A stretch of DNA of 64,000 nt from Lachnospiraceae bacterium NK3A20 (GTDB taxonomy: Bacteria; Bacillota; Clostridia; Lachnospirales; Lachnospiraceae). Below are positions 7,935 through 16,678 of this stretch, in pieces (within the stretch, counting starts at the first letter, position 1; every line of letters starts with the position of its first letter). A program made the translations under genes and the position numbers. The DNA is taken from assembly GCA_900107575.1 (NCBI GenBank), contig FNQX01000009.1, forward strand, positions 1 through 64,000. The letters are read 5' to 3'. The notes under the pieces are model-generated. The model saw only the letters and a list, made by a program, of their open reading frames with translations. It made no database searches and was not told the DNA's origin.

Positions 7935-9713
7935 TCACGCGCCCATCCGCAGCTCGCTCTTCGGGATGCGGATCTGTATCGTTGTGCCGATCCCGGCTTC
8001 GCTGTCCAGAATGAAACGGACCTTCTCGTGCGCCATCATCTTGAGGCGCAGGCACGCGTTCACAATGCCGATGCGGCCTTTGGATTTGAGCTTCTCAATG
8101 CTCGCATTCTCCATCCGGTCGCGGATGTCCGCCTGCATCTCTTCCGACATGCCCTCGCCCGTGTCCTCGATCTCCATGCACAGCTCATCCTGTTCCGTGT
8201 AGACACGAACGAAAATCCAGACGCCTGTTGTTTTGCTCTCGACACCGTGCACGCAGGCGTTCTCGACGAACGTGACCAGCGTCATCTTGGGGATGCGGAC
8301 CGCGCGCAGTTCGTCCGCGACATCAATCTCATACGAGAGGCGGTAGCCGAAACGGTACTTCTGAAGGCCCAGATAAGCGCCGACCAGCTTCATTTCCTCC
8401 TCGATGGTGATGCTGTCCTCGTTCCACTCCGCGTTCTGGCGAAGGAGCAGGGCGAGATTCTCGATCATATCCGCCGTGCCCTCCTCATGGTGCAGGACAC
8501 TGTGCATCCGCACGCTCTCCAGGCAGTTGAAGAGGAAATGCGGGTTGATCTGGCTGTGCAGCGCGAGGAGCTCCGCGTTCTGCCGCGCGATGTCGGATTC
8601 CTGCTGCCGGAGCCGGTCCTGATAGACCGTGCGGATCAGGGAGTTCGTGCGGTCGGCCATCTGATTGTAATTGCGCACCATGACGCCAATCTCATCCGTG
8701 CCCTCTTCGCCGTGGATGTGGCGAAGCCGCGGCTCATTGACCGACTCGAACGCGCTCGCGACCCTGAGGATTCTCGTGACGATCGAGAGGTCGATGCCGT
8801 GCATGATGAGGCCCAAGAGGCCGAAGGTGAGCAGGAGCAGCGCCAGGATGAGCGGAAGGCTCCGGTACAGCCAGGTGAAGCTGTCCATCCGGCTCTTCAT
8901 CACATAGATCTGCAAATCCTGCCCGTACAGCGTGAAGTTCATGGTGTAACGCACGTCGTTTGCCCGGTCGAAAGCGCGGAATGGCATGGCATAGTCATTG
9001 CTGCCGGTATTGGAGAGCATCACGTAGCCGTTCTGGCACAGGTAGATCTTCCGATCCGGCTGCAGGCTGTTGTTCACGGCGCCCATCAGACTGTTGTAGT
9101 CGATCTCCACTTTGACCACTTTCGCGCAGCCGGTGTGCGTGACCATGTTCAGCTTCTTGGCGAAGATGAGCTTGCGGTTCGCCATCGACTTCGGCCGCCG
9201 GTAGTCGTCGAACCAGAAAAAGAGGATCTCATCCCGACCGCTCTTCTCCAGTGCCTGATACCAGTCCGTCTCCCTGATGTTCTCAATCTTGCCGAAATAT
9301 CCGCCGTTCAATATCGTCGGATTCTCCGCGTACATCACAATGTGCAGGTGTGCCGAATTCACGAGGTCCTCGAACATCGCATTCCTTCGATACTCCTGGT
9401 ACGCCTCGTAATAGTCAAGCGGCGTTTCGTACTGCTCGTTGAGAAACCGGTCGATGTAGTCGCTCTGGTAGATGCTGTCCGCCGCCGCGCTCGCGAGATT
9501 GACCTGATCCGTGAGCGAGTAGCGAAGCCCCGTCGCCATGGTCTCCATATCGTGTTCGTCGTTCGCCAGATTCCTGCGGACCATGCCGGAAATGAGAAAG
9601 ATCATCAGCAGTAACATCGGCACGAATACGCCGATATAATAGATGCGCAGCTTCCCGCGCAGCGGCGTCCGAATCGCCCAGCTGCGGGCACGCTCTTTCA
9701 GTCGCCTGATCAT
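7935..9713 (-). CDS. Sensor histidine kinase (YesM-like)
   Basis: A 592-residue membrane kinase. The first membrane segment is near residues 25-45 (IYYIGVFVPMLLLMIFLIS). An extracytoplasmic sensing domain of about 230 residues follows, then a second membrane segment (LPLILALLLLTFGLLGLIMHG) and a HAMP-like linker. The HisKA-YesM phospho-acceptor region reads HSQINPHFLFNCLESVRMHS and is followed by an HATPase domain (VENACVHGVESK, DTGEGM). AGGAGG precedes the start. Such kinases sense extracellular sugars and control neighbouring transporters through the YesN partner. Confidence 0.95.
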   Translation of the reverse strand: MIRRLKERARSWAIRTPLRGKLRIYYIGVFVPMLLLMIFLISGMVRRNLANDEHDMETMATGLRYSLTDQVNLASAAADSIYQSDYIDRFLNEQYETPLDYYEAYQEYRRNAMFEDLVNSAHLHIVMYAENPTILNGGYFGKIENIRETDWYQALEKSGRDEILFFWFDDYRRPKSMANRKLIFAKKLNMVTHTGCAKVVKVEIDYNSLMGAVNNSLQPDRKIYLCQNGYVMLSNTGSNDYAMPFRAFDRANDVRYTMNFTLYGQDLQIYVMKSRMDSFTWLYRSLPLILALLLLTFGLLGLIMHGIDLSIVTRILRVASAFESVNEPRLRHIHGEEGTDEIGVMVRNYNQMADRTNSLIRTVYQDRLRQQESDIARQNAELLALHSQINPHFLFNCLESVRMHSVLHHEEGTADMIENLALLLRQNAEWNEDSITIEEEMKLVGAYLGLQKYRFGYRLSYEIDVADELRAVRIPKMTLVTFVENACVHGVESKTTGVWIFVRVYTEQDELCMEIEDTGEGMSEEMQADIRDRMENASIEKLKSKGRIGIVNACLRLKMMAHEKVRFILDSEAGIGTTIQIRIPKSELRMGA

Positions 9714-9790
9714 AAGTTCTGCCTCCTGCTGCCTCCCATTATTTCAGAGGCGGGATATGGTTGCAAGTCTCTTCCCCGCCCTGTCCGAAA

Positions 9791-9817
9791 CTGTCATGAC
9801 AGATTGCAGAATCTGTC
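9791..9817. promoter_or_regulatory. Overlapping palindromes in the divergent promoter region
   Basis: CTGTCATGACAG (9791-9802) is a perfect 12-bp palindrome. It overlaps GACAGATT..AATCTGTC (9798-9817), an 8-bp inverted repeat with a 4-nt centre. They lie between the divergent kinase and GH10 genes, just upstream of the GH10 promoter, and are good candidates for a regulator binding site. Confidence 0.6.
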
Positions 9818-9841
9818 GGGTCCTGAGCTTGACTTTGTCCG

Positions 9842-9870
9842 TTGGTCAAACGGTTTCGATCCGATATAGT
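9842..9870 (+). promoter_or_regulatory. Promoter of the GH10 gene
   Basis: TTGGTC at 9842-9847 and TATAGT at 9865-9870 are separated by 17 bp. An alternative -35, TTGACT, occurs at 9829-9834. The start codon is about 93 bp downstream. Confidence 0.55.
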
Positions 9871-9962
9871 GGCAGTAACTGTCTGCTGCTCCTGCGCATT
9901 TTCCTGCGAAAACAGGACAGGCCACCCAATAGTTGATAAAGAATCGAAAGGAGAATTTCACT

Positions 9963-11222
9963 ATGAAGATTGATCCCTTGCTGCAACACCGGCAAAATGC
10001 CGTCATCGTTCGCCTGGTCGATCGGAGGGGGCAGCCTTTATCAGACACCACAATCCGCGTGGATCAGAAGTCCCACCAGTTCCTGTTCGGCTGCGGCGCC
10101 TTCGACGTACTGAGCGCCGTTGCGCCGGAAAAAGGTATGCCGGAAGAATTCATCCAAATGGAGAAGGACCGCACGGAGAAATGGCTGGATCTGTATAACT
10201 ACGGAACGCTCCCCTTCTACTGGGGAAGGTATGAGCCCACAGAGGGTGACGTGAAGGCGGAGAGCCGCCGCGCTGCCGCAGCGTTCCTCAAGGAGCACGG
10301 CGTACGGGCAAAAGGGCACCCCCTGTGCTGGCACACCGTCTGCGCCGACTGGCTCCTGCAATACGACAACAAGACCCTCCTGCAGAAACAGCTGGACAGA
10401 ATTCACCGCGAAGCCAGCGGCTTCAAGGGCCTCATCGACATGTGGGATGTCATCAACGAAGTCTGCATCATGCCGAACTTCGACAAATATGATAATGCCG
10501 TGACAAGGCTCTGCCAGGAGTACGGCCGTATCCGGCTCGTGAAGATGGTGTTCGAGGCTGCGAAGGAAGCGAACCCGGACGCAGTGCTCGTCATCAATGA
10601 CTTCAACACCACCTCCGCCTATGAGTGTCTGATCGACGGCCTGCTAAACGCGGGCGTTCCGATCTCCGTCATTGGCATCCAGTCTCACCAGCATCAGGGC
10701 TACTGGGGCAAAGAGAAGCTCCTGGACGTACTCGAGCGCTTCTCCCGCTTCGGTCTGCCGATTCACTTCACGGAGAACACGCTGGTCTCCGGCTCCCTCA
10801 TCCCGCCGGAAATCGACGACCTCAATGACTGGCAGGTAGAGGACTGGCCGTCCACGCCGGAATTCGAGGAGCGACAGAAGAATGAAATGGAGGAGATGTA
10901 CACCATCCTCTTCGAGCATCCCCTCGTCGAGGCGATCACCGGCTGGGATTTCGCAGACGGCGCATGGCTTGGCGCGCCGAGCGGTGTCGTGCATAGGGAT
11001 GGGTCTTTGAAGCCCGCCTACACCATGCTGCAGCGCCACATTCACGGCGACTGGGAAACCCACACGAGCGTTACAACCGATGAGAACGGCTTTGCCCGGA
11101 TCGAAGGCTTCAAGGGCTCGTACGAGCTGACCGTGGAGAGAGAAGGCAGCGCTCCCTGCATTCTGCCGCTCGTCCTCGGTGATGCCGCTCCCACCGGCCC
11201 GAGGCCGCTCATGGTATTGTAA
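9963..11222 (+). CDS. GH10 family endo-beta-1,4-xylanase-like enzyme, cytoplasmic
   Basis: This 419-residue enzyme has GH10 landmarks: GHPLCWHT at about 118-125, the acid/base Glu166 in WDVINEV and the nucleophile Glu271 in HFTEN. The nucleophile motif is FTEN rather than the common ITELD. A C-terminal beta-rich segment (TTDENGFARIEGFKGSYELTVE) resembles a small Ig-like module. No signal peptide is present, so it should act on imported oligosaccharides inside the cell. AAAGGAG lies just upstream of the ATG. It is divergent from the uptake operon and probably co-regulated with it. Confidence 0.88.
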   Translation: MKIDPLLQHRQNAVIVRLVDRRGQPLSDTTIRVDQKSHQFLFGCGAFDVLSAVAPEKGMPEEFIQMEKDRTEKWLDLYNYGTLPFYWGRYEPTEGDVKAESRRAAAAFLKEHGVRAKGHPLCWHTVCADWLLQYDNKTLLQKQLDRIHREASGFKGLIDMWDVINEVCIMPNFDKYDNAVTRLCQEYGRIRLVKMVFEAAKEANPDAVLVINDFNTTSAYECLIDGLLNAGVPISVIGIQSHQHQGYWGKEKLLDVLERFSRFGLPIHFTENTLVSGSLIPPEIDDLNDWQVEDWPSTPEFEERQKNEMEEMYTILFEHPLVEAITGWDFADGAWLGAPSGVVHRDGSLKPAYTMLQRHIHGDWETHTSVTTDENGFARIEGFKGSYELTVEREGSAPCILPLVLGDAAPTGPRPLMVL

Positions 11223-11291
11223 GTGCTCTCACCGGTTTGCCACTACTGAATCAGGATGATCCTGTTTATCGATTCTTGAAGCAGACACTAT

Positions 11292-11314
11292 ATATTGTTC
11301 AGCGCTGACAATAT
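11292..11314. terminator. Hairpin between convergent genes
   Basis: ATATTGT(T)CAGC and GCTGACAATAT form an 11-bp stem with one bulged base between the end of the GH10 gene and the end of the ABC-2 permease gene. There is no long T-run, so termination activity is uncertain. Confidence 0.4.
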
Positions 11315-11319
11315 CAACC

Positions 11320-12015
11320 TTATAGGTCTACGTGATGCGTGCTTCGGCGCAACGCATAGACACTGATGCTTGCAGAGATGATTAAAACAACGATTGTTTT
11401 GAGTAGGAATTCACCAACAGTAGCGCGTCCCATAATAGGCTGCATCAAAACAATTAGAATGAAAGCACAGACGATTGCTGTTGATGTAGACTTCCTTAAC
11501 ATCCCCACACCAAAGGGAATTAGTGACAGAATGACACCCAGTAAAGTCCACTCGAACGCTTTCAGTAATCCGAACTGTAGATTTGCGCTTGTCACAGAAT
11601 TGAGCAAGGCATCAAAATGAGATTCTACAAATACCAGGTATGCCATGGAGCAAAGGAAACCAGTAAAAATCGCAATAGCTGTAAATACAGATACAAGGAT
11701 CATTTTTGCTGCGATTAGCCGTTCTCGCTTTATCGGATAGGAAAACAATATTAAAACAGTTCTGTTTTTGTATCCACTGATCGTCGTATCAACATACATA
11801 ACAGAAGAGAATACCAAAAATGTACCCGTGACCAGGAGGCTTGCCATCCGGATCATGCTATCAAAAGAATCCTTTACCTGTGTCGTCGGGTGTGCCAACG
11901 TATCCACGATCGAAACCGTCATAAAAAGCAAAATGAAAGCAATGCACACAATAGCGGCAATAATATATTTTTTCAAATTGGCCTTTTTGATTTCCAGACG
12001 CAATAATCTTCTCAT
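11320..12015 (-). CDS. ABC-2 type membrane permease
   Basis: This 231-residue protein has about six hydrophobic segments (IIAAIVCIAFILLFMTVSIV, MASLLVTGTFLVFSSVMYV and others) and a cytoplasmic motif IKRERLIAAKMIL typical of the ABC-2 permeases of lantibiotic-immunity or peptide-export systems. Its start overlaps the ATPase stop by 4 nt (ATGA), so the two are translationally coupled. It is last in a five-gene operon. The base composition is more AT-rich than that of its neighbours. Confidence 0.85.
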   Translation of the reverse strand: MRRLLRLEIKKANLKKYIIAAIVCIAFILLFMTVSIVDTLAHPTTQVKDSFDSMIRMASLLVTGTFLVFSSVMYVDTTISGYKNRTVLILFSYPIKRERLIAAKMILVSVFTAIAIFTGFLCSMAYLVFVESHFDALLNSVTSANLQFGLLKAFEWTLLGVILSLIPFGVGMLRKSTSTAIVCAFILIVLMQPIMGRATVGEFLLKTIVVLIISASISVYALRRSTHHVDL

Positions 12016-12935
12016 GAAGGGATACCTTCGCTTTCAATTGTAAAGAAATAGTTTTCGAGATTATTTTCTTTCTTGCGAATACTTTCTACTCCCACATTTT
12101 TAAGTGTTAGAATGCGATTTATTGTTTTCATATCTGCGGCTGTGTCGTAAATACGTATCAGGTTGTCGGAAAGAACCTTGAAATTCTGCAAATGGAGGTC
12201 CTCAACCAGAATTCCAGCAGCTTGATTTATGTTATCGACAGTAATCTCTACATAAGCTGCACTCTTCTCAAGGATATCCTTCATTGCAATTTCTTGTAAA
12301 ACTTTACCATCTTGAAGGAACCCTACCGTATCAGCGAGTTGCTCAACTTCCGATAATATATGACTCGTGATAATAATTGATATCCCAAAATCACGATTTA
12401 ATTTCTGAAAAAGATTTCGAATATCAACAATGCCTTGAGGATCCAATCCATTGATTGGTTCATCCATAATCAGAAGATCCGGTTTGGGCAGAATAGCTCT
12501 GGCAATGGCCAGTCGCTGTTTCATTCCAAGAGAATATTCAGAAGTCTTTTTCTTGTAATCAATGGGGAGTGAAACCATCTTCATCGCTTCTTCGGCGATC
12601 TTCTTATCTGGAATACCTAAATATTCAAGATGGAGAAGGAGATTGTCCATTCCGGAGAGCTTGTCATAAAAATAAGGGTTTTCGATCAGAGAACCAATTC
12701 GTCCCAGGTACAGGTAATCATCACTAGTGATCGGATTGCCATTCCAGAAGATTTGCCCATCATCGCGGTGAACAAGATTCAAGAGCATCTTCAGAATGGT
12801 GCTTTTACCTGCACCATTGGGGCCAACAATCCCGTATATCTCGCCCTTTTTTATATGCAGATCAGCCTTGTCAACAACAGTGTTCCCTTTGTATTTTTTT
12901 GTAAGTGATTTACATTCGATAATATATTGATCCAT
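12012..12935 (-). CDS. ABC transporter ATP-binding protein (peptide/antibiotic resistance type)
   Basis: A 307-residue ATPase with Walker A GPNGAGKST (about 38-46), a signature near YSLGMKQRLAIARA and Walker B LLIMDEP. A C-terminal extension of about 90 residues follows, as in BcrA/NisF-like ATPases. It would energise the ABC-2 permease encoded immediately downstream. The operon context (response regulator and kinase upstream) is that of inducible self-defence modules against bacteriocins; the actual substrate is unknown. Confidence 0.92.
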   Translation of the reverse strand: MDQYIIECKSLTKKYKGNTVVDKADLHIKKGEIYGIVGPNGAGKSTILKMLLNLVHRDDGQIFWNGNPITSDDYLYLGRIGSLIENPYFYDKLSGMDNLLLHLEYLGIPDKKIAEEAMKMVSLPIDYKKKTSEYSLGMKQRLAIARAILPKPDLLIMDEPINGLDPQGIVDIRNLFQKLNRDFGISIIITSHILSEVEQLADTVGFLQDGKVLQEIAMKDILEKSAAYVEITVDNINQAAGILVEDLHLQNFKVLSDNLIRIYDTAADMKTINRILTLKNVGVESIRKKENNLENYFFTIESEGIPS

Positions 12936-13008
12936 TCGTGCTAGACCCTTTCACTTCTATCTGGTGTTAACAATAACAGATGATCCTCACATAATTCTTG
13001 CGGAAAAC

Positions 13009-13953
13009 TTATTTATTCCTCACTTTTCGCACCATCCAGCAAAAATCACTGCCGCGATCGGAAGATTCGGCAAGATACAGTTCACCACCCATCATCTTGG
13101 CCAGGCTCCATGCAATGGACAGTCCCAGTCCGTGAGACTGATCGTTGCTATCCGATCCTGGCAAAAGTATGCCTCTTTTGAAGATATTTGTTCGTTCATG
13201 ATCAGGGATACCTTTTCCATGATCCAGAATATGTACAGCTACATCATGGTCATTGTCCACGATCCTCAGTCCGATATATTTGCCGTCGCTTGCATGGGCA
13301 ATCACGTTTTCAATCAGATTTCTCAGGATTCTGATTGCGGATTCTCTGTCCAGTGCGAGAATAATTTCCTGATCGGAAGGCTGTATATCAACGCGAAATC
13401 CAAGCTGCTCCAGTCTGTCATAATAGTCAAGAATGATTTTATGGGACAATTTCGTAAGGCTGATATCTTGCAGATTCATCGGGTAATCTCCGGAGTTGAT
13501 TCTGCTCATATCAAGCAGCTGTGAGATCATTCGGTTAGCTGTCTGTGTTTTTTTATAAAGTTTTTGGGCAAGATTCTGCGTTTCTAAAGATACCGTTTCT
13601 TCACGGATATGATGTACAAGCATTTCAACATACCCGAACAGGATCGTCAGAGGCGTTCTGAGGTCGTGCGAAACATTTGTCATAACGCGGAGAATTTCAC
13701 GATTTTTCCTGCGATCGGCTATATCCTGATTTTGATAAGCTGACACCAGATCATTGATGTCACGGGCAAGTTTTTGAACGGCCTGGTCGCCGGAACTGCA
13801 GGTTATGTATGAAAAACTCTTATTATCTAACATCGTTTCGATCTGCGTAGAAAAAGACATAAATTCATTTTGCAAAGAACGATAGCTGAAATAAGAGTGC
13901 ATATTGATAATCAATAACCCCAAAAAGGCAATTAAAAGTGAAGCATAGATCAT
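13009..13953 (-). CDS. Sensor histidine kinase, single membrane segment
   Basis: A 314-residue kinase with only one N-terminal membrane helix (LLIAFLGLLIINMH) and no extracellular domain. The phospho-acceptor motif is MTNVSHDLRTPLTILFGY, followed by HATPase N and G boxes (IRNLIENVIAHA, LDHGKGIP, GLGLSIA). Lack of an external sensor domain suggests signal reading at the membrane or through the partner transporter. It overlaps the response regulator gene by 4 nt. Confidence 0.93.
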   Translation of the reverse strand: MIYASLLIAFLGLLIINMHSYFSYRSLQNEFMSFSTQIETMLDNKSFSYITCSSGDQAVQKLARDINDLVSAYQNQDIADRRKNREILRVMTNVSHDLRTPLTILFGYVEMLVHHIREETVSLETQNLAQKLYKKTQTANRMISQLLDMSRINSGDYPMNLQDISLTKLSHKIILDYYDRLEQLGFRVDIQPSDQEIILALDRESAIRILRNLIENVIAHASDGKYIGLRIVDNDHDVAVHILDHGKGIPDHERTNIFKRGILLPGSDSNDQSHGLGLSIAWSLAKMMGGELYLAESSDRGSDFCWMVRKVRNK

Positions 13954-14648
13954 GATGGGCTCTCCAATTTATAACCGATTCCCCAGATTGTACAGATCTG
14001 TGTCTGAACTGCTCCGGCTTTTGCTAATTTTGTCCGCAATCGGTTGATATGTGTATTTAGCACGTTATCATCTCCGTAGTAGGGCTGTTTCCATACACGG
14101 CTATACAAGTCTTCCTTTGGAATCGCTCGATTTATATTTCTCGCGAGTTCAAACAATATGCCAAATTCTGTCCGCGTGAGGTTCATTTCATTTTTGTTTA
14201 CGGTTGCCCTTTTTTCCGAAGGATAGAAGCACAGTTCTCCCATTTGAAGAGATTTTACAGCTGTGGGGGCATACATTTCCGAGCGTCTGATATTCGCTTT
14301 GATGCGTGCCACCAGTTCGACCAGGGAGAAAGGTTTTTGAACATAATCATCTGCCCCAATTGAAAAGCCTCGTGTTTTGTCTGCATCACTGTCCTTGGCT
14401 GTAAGGATGATAATCGGAAGCGTGCTGCTCTTTCTGATCTCTTTTATAACTTCAAAGCCACTCAGTCCGGGCAGCATAAGGTCTATCAGAGCCAGTGCAT
14501 ATTCATTTTGAGTAAAAAGAAACAGGGCCTTTGTTCCGGAGTCAGCCGTGTATATTTCATACCCTTCATCGCTCAGATATTCGTCTAACATATCTCGAAT
14601 ATTAGTGTCATCTTCGACTATCAGAATTTTTCTTTTTGCTGACGGCAT
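13950..14648 (-). CDS. OmpR/PhoB-family response regulator
   Basis: A 232-residue regulator with a receiver domain (VEDD at 11-14, D56 in LIDLMLPG, K in VQKPFS) and a winged-helix DNA-binding domain (GELCFYPSEKRATVNKNEM, then NLTRTEFGILFEL). The start at 14648 is preceded by AGGGGGTG. It works with the kinase downstream and probably activates the ABC genes at the end of the operon. Confidence 0.95.
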   Translation of the reverse strand: MPSAKRKILIVEDDTNIRDMLDEYLSDEGYEIYTADSGTKALFLFTQNEYALALIDLMLPGLSGFEVIKEIRKSSTLPIIILTAKDSDADKTRGFSIGADDYVQKPFSLVELVARIKANIRRSEMYAPTAVKSLQMGELCFYPSEKRATVNKNEMNLTRTEFGILFELARNINRAIPKEDLYSRVWKQPYYGDDNVLNTHINRLRTKLAKAGAVQTQICTIWGIGYKLESPS

Positions 14649-14653
14649 GTATT

Positions 14654-14845
14654 TCACCCCCTGTCGCCATCCAATTTCCCTTGTTTTGTTCTTCTGTCGA
14701 CAGGCTTTTTGGAATCCTTTGGAATGAGCCATAGCCTGAATATTTTAATAGATCCGGCAATCCGTCCCTTACTGCACAAATAATTGATTTGTCTGGGCGT
14801 GATTCCCCATTTTTCGCTTGCTTCTTTCAATGTCATATAATTCAT
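14654..14845 (-). CDS. Small MerR/excisionase-like HTH protein
   Basis: A 63-residue protein, MTLKEASEKWGITPRQINYLCSKGRIAG, with the winged-helix pattern of helix_turn_helix_17/excisionase-type DNA-binding domains. The tail is basic. GGAGGTG precedes the ATG, and the gene ends 5 bp before the response regulator, so it is first in the operon. It could be an autoregulator of the module or a remnant of a mobile element; the sequence does not decide. Confidence 0.75.
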   Translation of the reverse strand: MNYMTLKEASEKWGITPRQINYLCSKGRIAGSIKIFRLWLIPKDSKKPVDRRTKQGKLDGDRG

Positions 14846-14864
14846 AGGCACCTCCATAAAATCT

Positions 14865-14900
14865 ATTATAATTCGCATTCTCGAAGAAAATAATTTTCTT
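14865..14900 (-). promoter_or_regulatory. Promoter with palindromic operator of the HTH/two-component/ABC operon
   Basis: On the minus strand a TATAAT -10 element lies at 14865-14870, about 20 bp before the small HTH gene. A perfect palindrome AAGAAAAT-A-ATTTTCTT (14884-14900) covers the position of the -35 region. The -35 itself is poor, which fits an activator-dependent or repressed promoter. Confidence 0.55.
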
Positions 14901-14991
14901 GCTTCACACGATTCATTTGATCAAGCGGGATACTGCACAGCAATCTTCTTGGCAAGAGGAATCGACATTTAATCTTCTTCCCAAAGCAGCA

Positions 14992-15020
14992 TTGACCGTA
15001 TACCGGAATACCGTTATAAT
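14992..15020 (+). promoter_or_regulatory. Promoter of the HTH/nucleotidyltransferase operon
   Basis: TTGACC (14992-14997) and TATAAT (15015-15020) are spaced by 17 bp. The spacer holds two ATACCG direct repeats in close succession, a plausible operator for the HTH protein encoded 25 bp downstream. Confidence 0.7.
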
Positions 15021-15044
15021 CTTCATGAAGGCAGGTGCAGTTAG

Positions 15045-15611
15045 ATGATACGTAATATATTAAGAGAAAAGAATATGACCATATATCAACTTGCCAAGGA
15101 AAGCGGCATTCCTTATGCAACCGCGAATGACATTTGCAATGGCAAGACACGATTAGAAAAGTGCACGGCGGAAACCGTTTATAAAATTGCCCGAACGCTG
15201 AATACATCTATGGAGGAACTGCTCGCTCCTTGTTTCTTTCAACGCAGCAGCTTCGAAAACTTCAAAAGTGCAATCTGTCACAAGGTGAAAGAGATGGGCG
15301 ATATAGATTTCATTATAGATACGCTGGAAAGTGATGCAATCCGCACATACTATAATCGAAAGTGGTACCCGGAAAGCCTCTATCTTCTTGCTATGGTGGA
15401 TTATCTCAGCAGGTTGAATGATGTTCCGATCAACAGTGAATACGATGATCTGAGGCGAAGAAAGTTGGAGAAAACAGTCTACCCGTCCAGCCTCCGTGCG
15501 ATGTCCGTAGCGGTTAAGGACAATACAGTGCTGAAAGAGGCAGAGAAAGCAGCTATTCCTGAGTTTTTGCGATTCAATATCGTGGAAAGCGAAGTGCGAA
15601 ATGTCGTCTGA
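15045..15611 (+). CDS. XRE-family HTH protein (possible antitoxin)
   Basis: A 188-residue protein with an N-terminal Cro/C1-type helix-turn-helix (MTIYQLAKESGIPYATANDICNGKTR, about residues 11-60). The C-terminal region contains the segment WYPESLYLLAMVDYLSRLNDVPINSEYDDLR. This arrangement is seen in regulators paired with nucleotidyltransferase-fold proteins. The gene overlaps the next one by 11 nt. It probably represses its own promoter and may neutralise the partner. Confidence 0.75.
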   Translation: MIRNILREKNMTIYQLAKESGIPYATANDICNGKTRLEKCTAETVYKIARTLNTSMEELLAPCFFQRSSFENFKSAICHKVKEMGDIDFIIDTLESDAIRTYYNRKWYPESLYLLAMVDYLSRLNDVPINSEYDDLRRRKLEKTVYPSSLRAMSVAVKDNTVLKEAEKAAIPEFLRFNIVESEVRNVV

Positions 15612-16377
15612 GCAGAGTTTTGAATTTACCAAGGATAATATCGACATCTATCTGAAAGAAGTTGCAAAGGAATACCGCAAACAGGTTGGAAAGGGAATGC
15701 CTGCAGAGTTTATTTTGATCGGTGGAGCTTCTGTTCTGCTCAATTACGGTTTCCGAAATATGACAACAGATATTGATGCGATGATTCGGGCAGCATCCGG
15801 TATGAAAGATGCCATAAACAAGGTTGGTGATCGGTTCGGTCTCCCCAATGGGTGGCTGAATGCGGACTTTCAACATACGGATTCGTATACACCAAAGCTG
15901 GCTGAATTCTCCGTATATTACAGGACTTACTCAAATGTTCTCTCTATCCGCACTGTGGCATCAGAATATCTGATCGCCATGAAACTGCGTTCCGGGAGAC
16001 AGTATAAGAGCGATCTTTCTGATGTGCTGGGAATTCTAGCGGAGCATGAACGAAGAGGCACCCCAATTGCTATGAAACAGATACAAAAGGCGGTAACAGA
16101 CCTGTATGGTGACTGGAATTCTCTTTCGGAAATGTCACAGACGTTTATCGGAAACGTCATGGCAAATGGCAATTTTGAACAGCTTTACAAAGAAACGGCG
16201 CTGGGAGAGCAGGAAACTAGGAAGCTTCTGGTACAGTTTGAGAAGAATTATCCGGGTGTAACCAAAGAAGCTAATGTGGACAGCATTGCAGAAAATCTTC
16301 AAAAGAAAGCGGATAAGGTCTCTGTTCTTACAGAACTGCGGCGGAAGAAAAAGGATTCTCAGAAGAACACTCCTTGA
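15601..16377 (+). CDS. Nucleotidyltransferase-fold protein (DUF6036/AbiEii-like, possible toxin)
   Basis: A 258-residue protein with a nucleotidyltransferase active-site pattern: GGASVLLNYGFRNMTTDIDAM at about 40-60, where GGAS and the T-D-I-D acids are the diagnostic elements. A helical C-terminal half follows, with a Lys/Arg-rich end. Similar proteins act as toxins or phage-defence effectors when paired with an HTH partner. The overlap with the upstream HTH gene supports a functional pair. The substrate (tRNA, nucleotide or protein) is unknown. Confidence 0.75.
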   Translation: MSSEQSFEFTKDNIDIYLKEVAKEYRKQVGKGMPAEFILIGGASVLLNYGFRNMTTDIDAMIRAASGMKDAINKVGDRFGLPNGWLNADFQHTDSYTPKLAEFSVYYRTYSNVLSIRTVASEYLIAMKLRSGRQYKSDLSDVLGILAEHERRGTPIAMKQIQKAVTDLYGDWNSLSEMSQTFIGNVMANGNFEQLYKETALGEQETRKLLVQFEKNYPGVTKEANVDSIAENLQKKADKVSVLTELRRKKKDSQKNTP

Positions 16378-16606
16378 GAAACAGTGGCAACACTTTGGCA
16401 ACAAAAAATCAGATAGCCAGTAGAAACAGTCGGATTCAGATAATACAGATACAACAGCTCACAAGACTTAGCGTATTTGCTTAGAAATGAGGCTAACAAG
16501 AGCGAGCGAAGAATATCACGCCCTCTGTTGGCCGAAATTCTCCCAACTGAGACAGTTGGCCGAAGCGCCAGAAGCTGCTCTTACTTATATACATTGCAAA
16601 AGACAG
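16378..16606. other. Intergenic stretch without a gene; short direct repeats
   Basis: No convincing ORF is present. TGGCAAC occurs twice at 11-bp spacing (16385-16391 and 16396-16402), and GTTGGCCGAA occurs twice within about 25 bp near 16527-16565. Such repeats often flank integration sites, and this is the right edge of the AT-rich insert, but no integrase gene is visible. Confidence 0.4.
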
Positions 16607-16649
16607 CAATGCCAGGAATTCCCGATATGATCAAGGCTTCCTGGCATTG
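16607..16649. terminator. Terminator between the nucleotidyltransferase and PBP1A genes
   Basis: CAATGCCAGGAA and TTCCTGGCATTG form a perfect 12-bp stem around a 19-nt loop, followed by TTTTATC on the plus strand. It may serve both convergent genes. Confidence 0.7.
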
Positions 16650-16678
16650 TTTTATCTTATATGGATTATTCGGGTGAT

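Noticed and set aside
7887-9614. 575-aa frame on the plus strand
   Set aside because: It is antisense to a clear YesM-type kinase.
16378-16606. Attachment site of an integrative element
   Set aside because: The TGGCAAC and GTTGGCCGAA direct repeats are suggestive, but no integrase, excisionase pair or matching left end was found.
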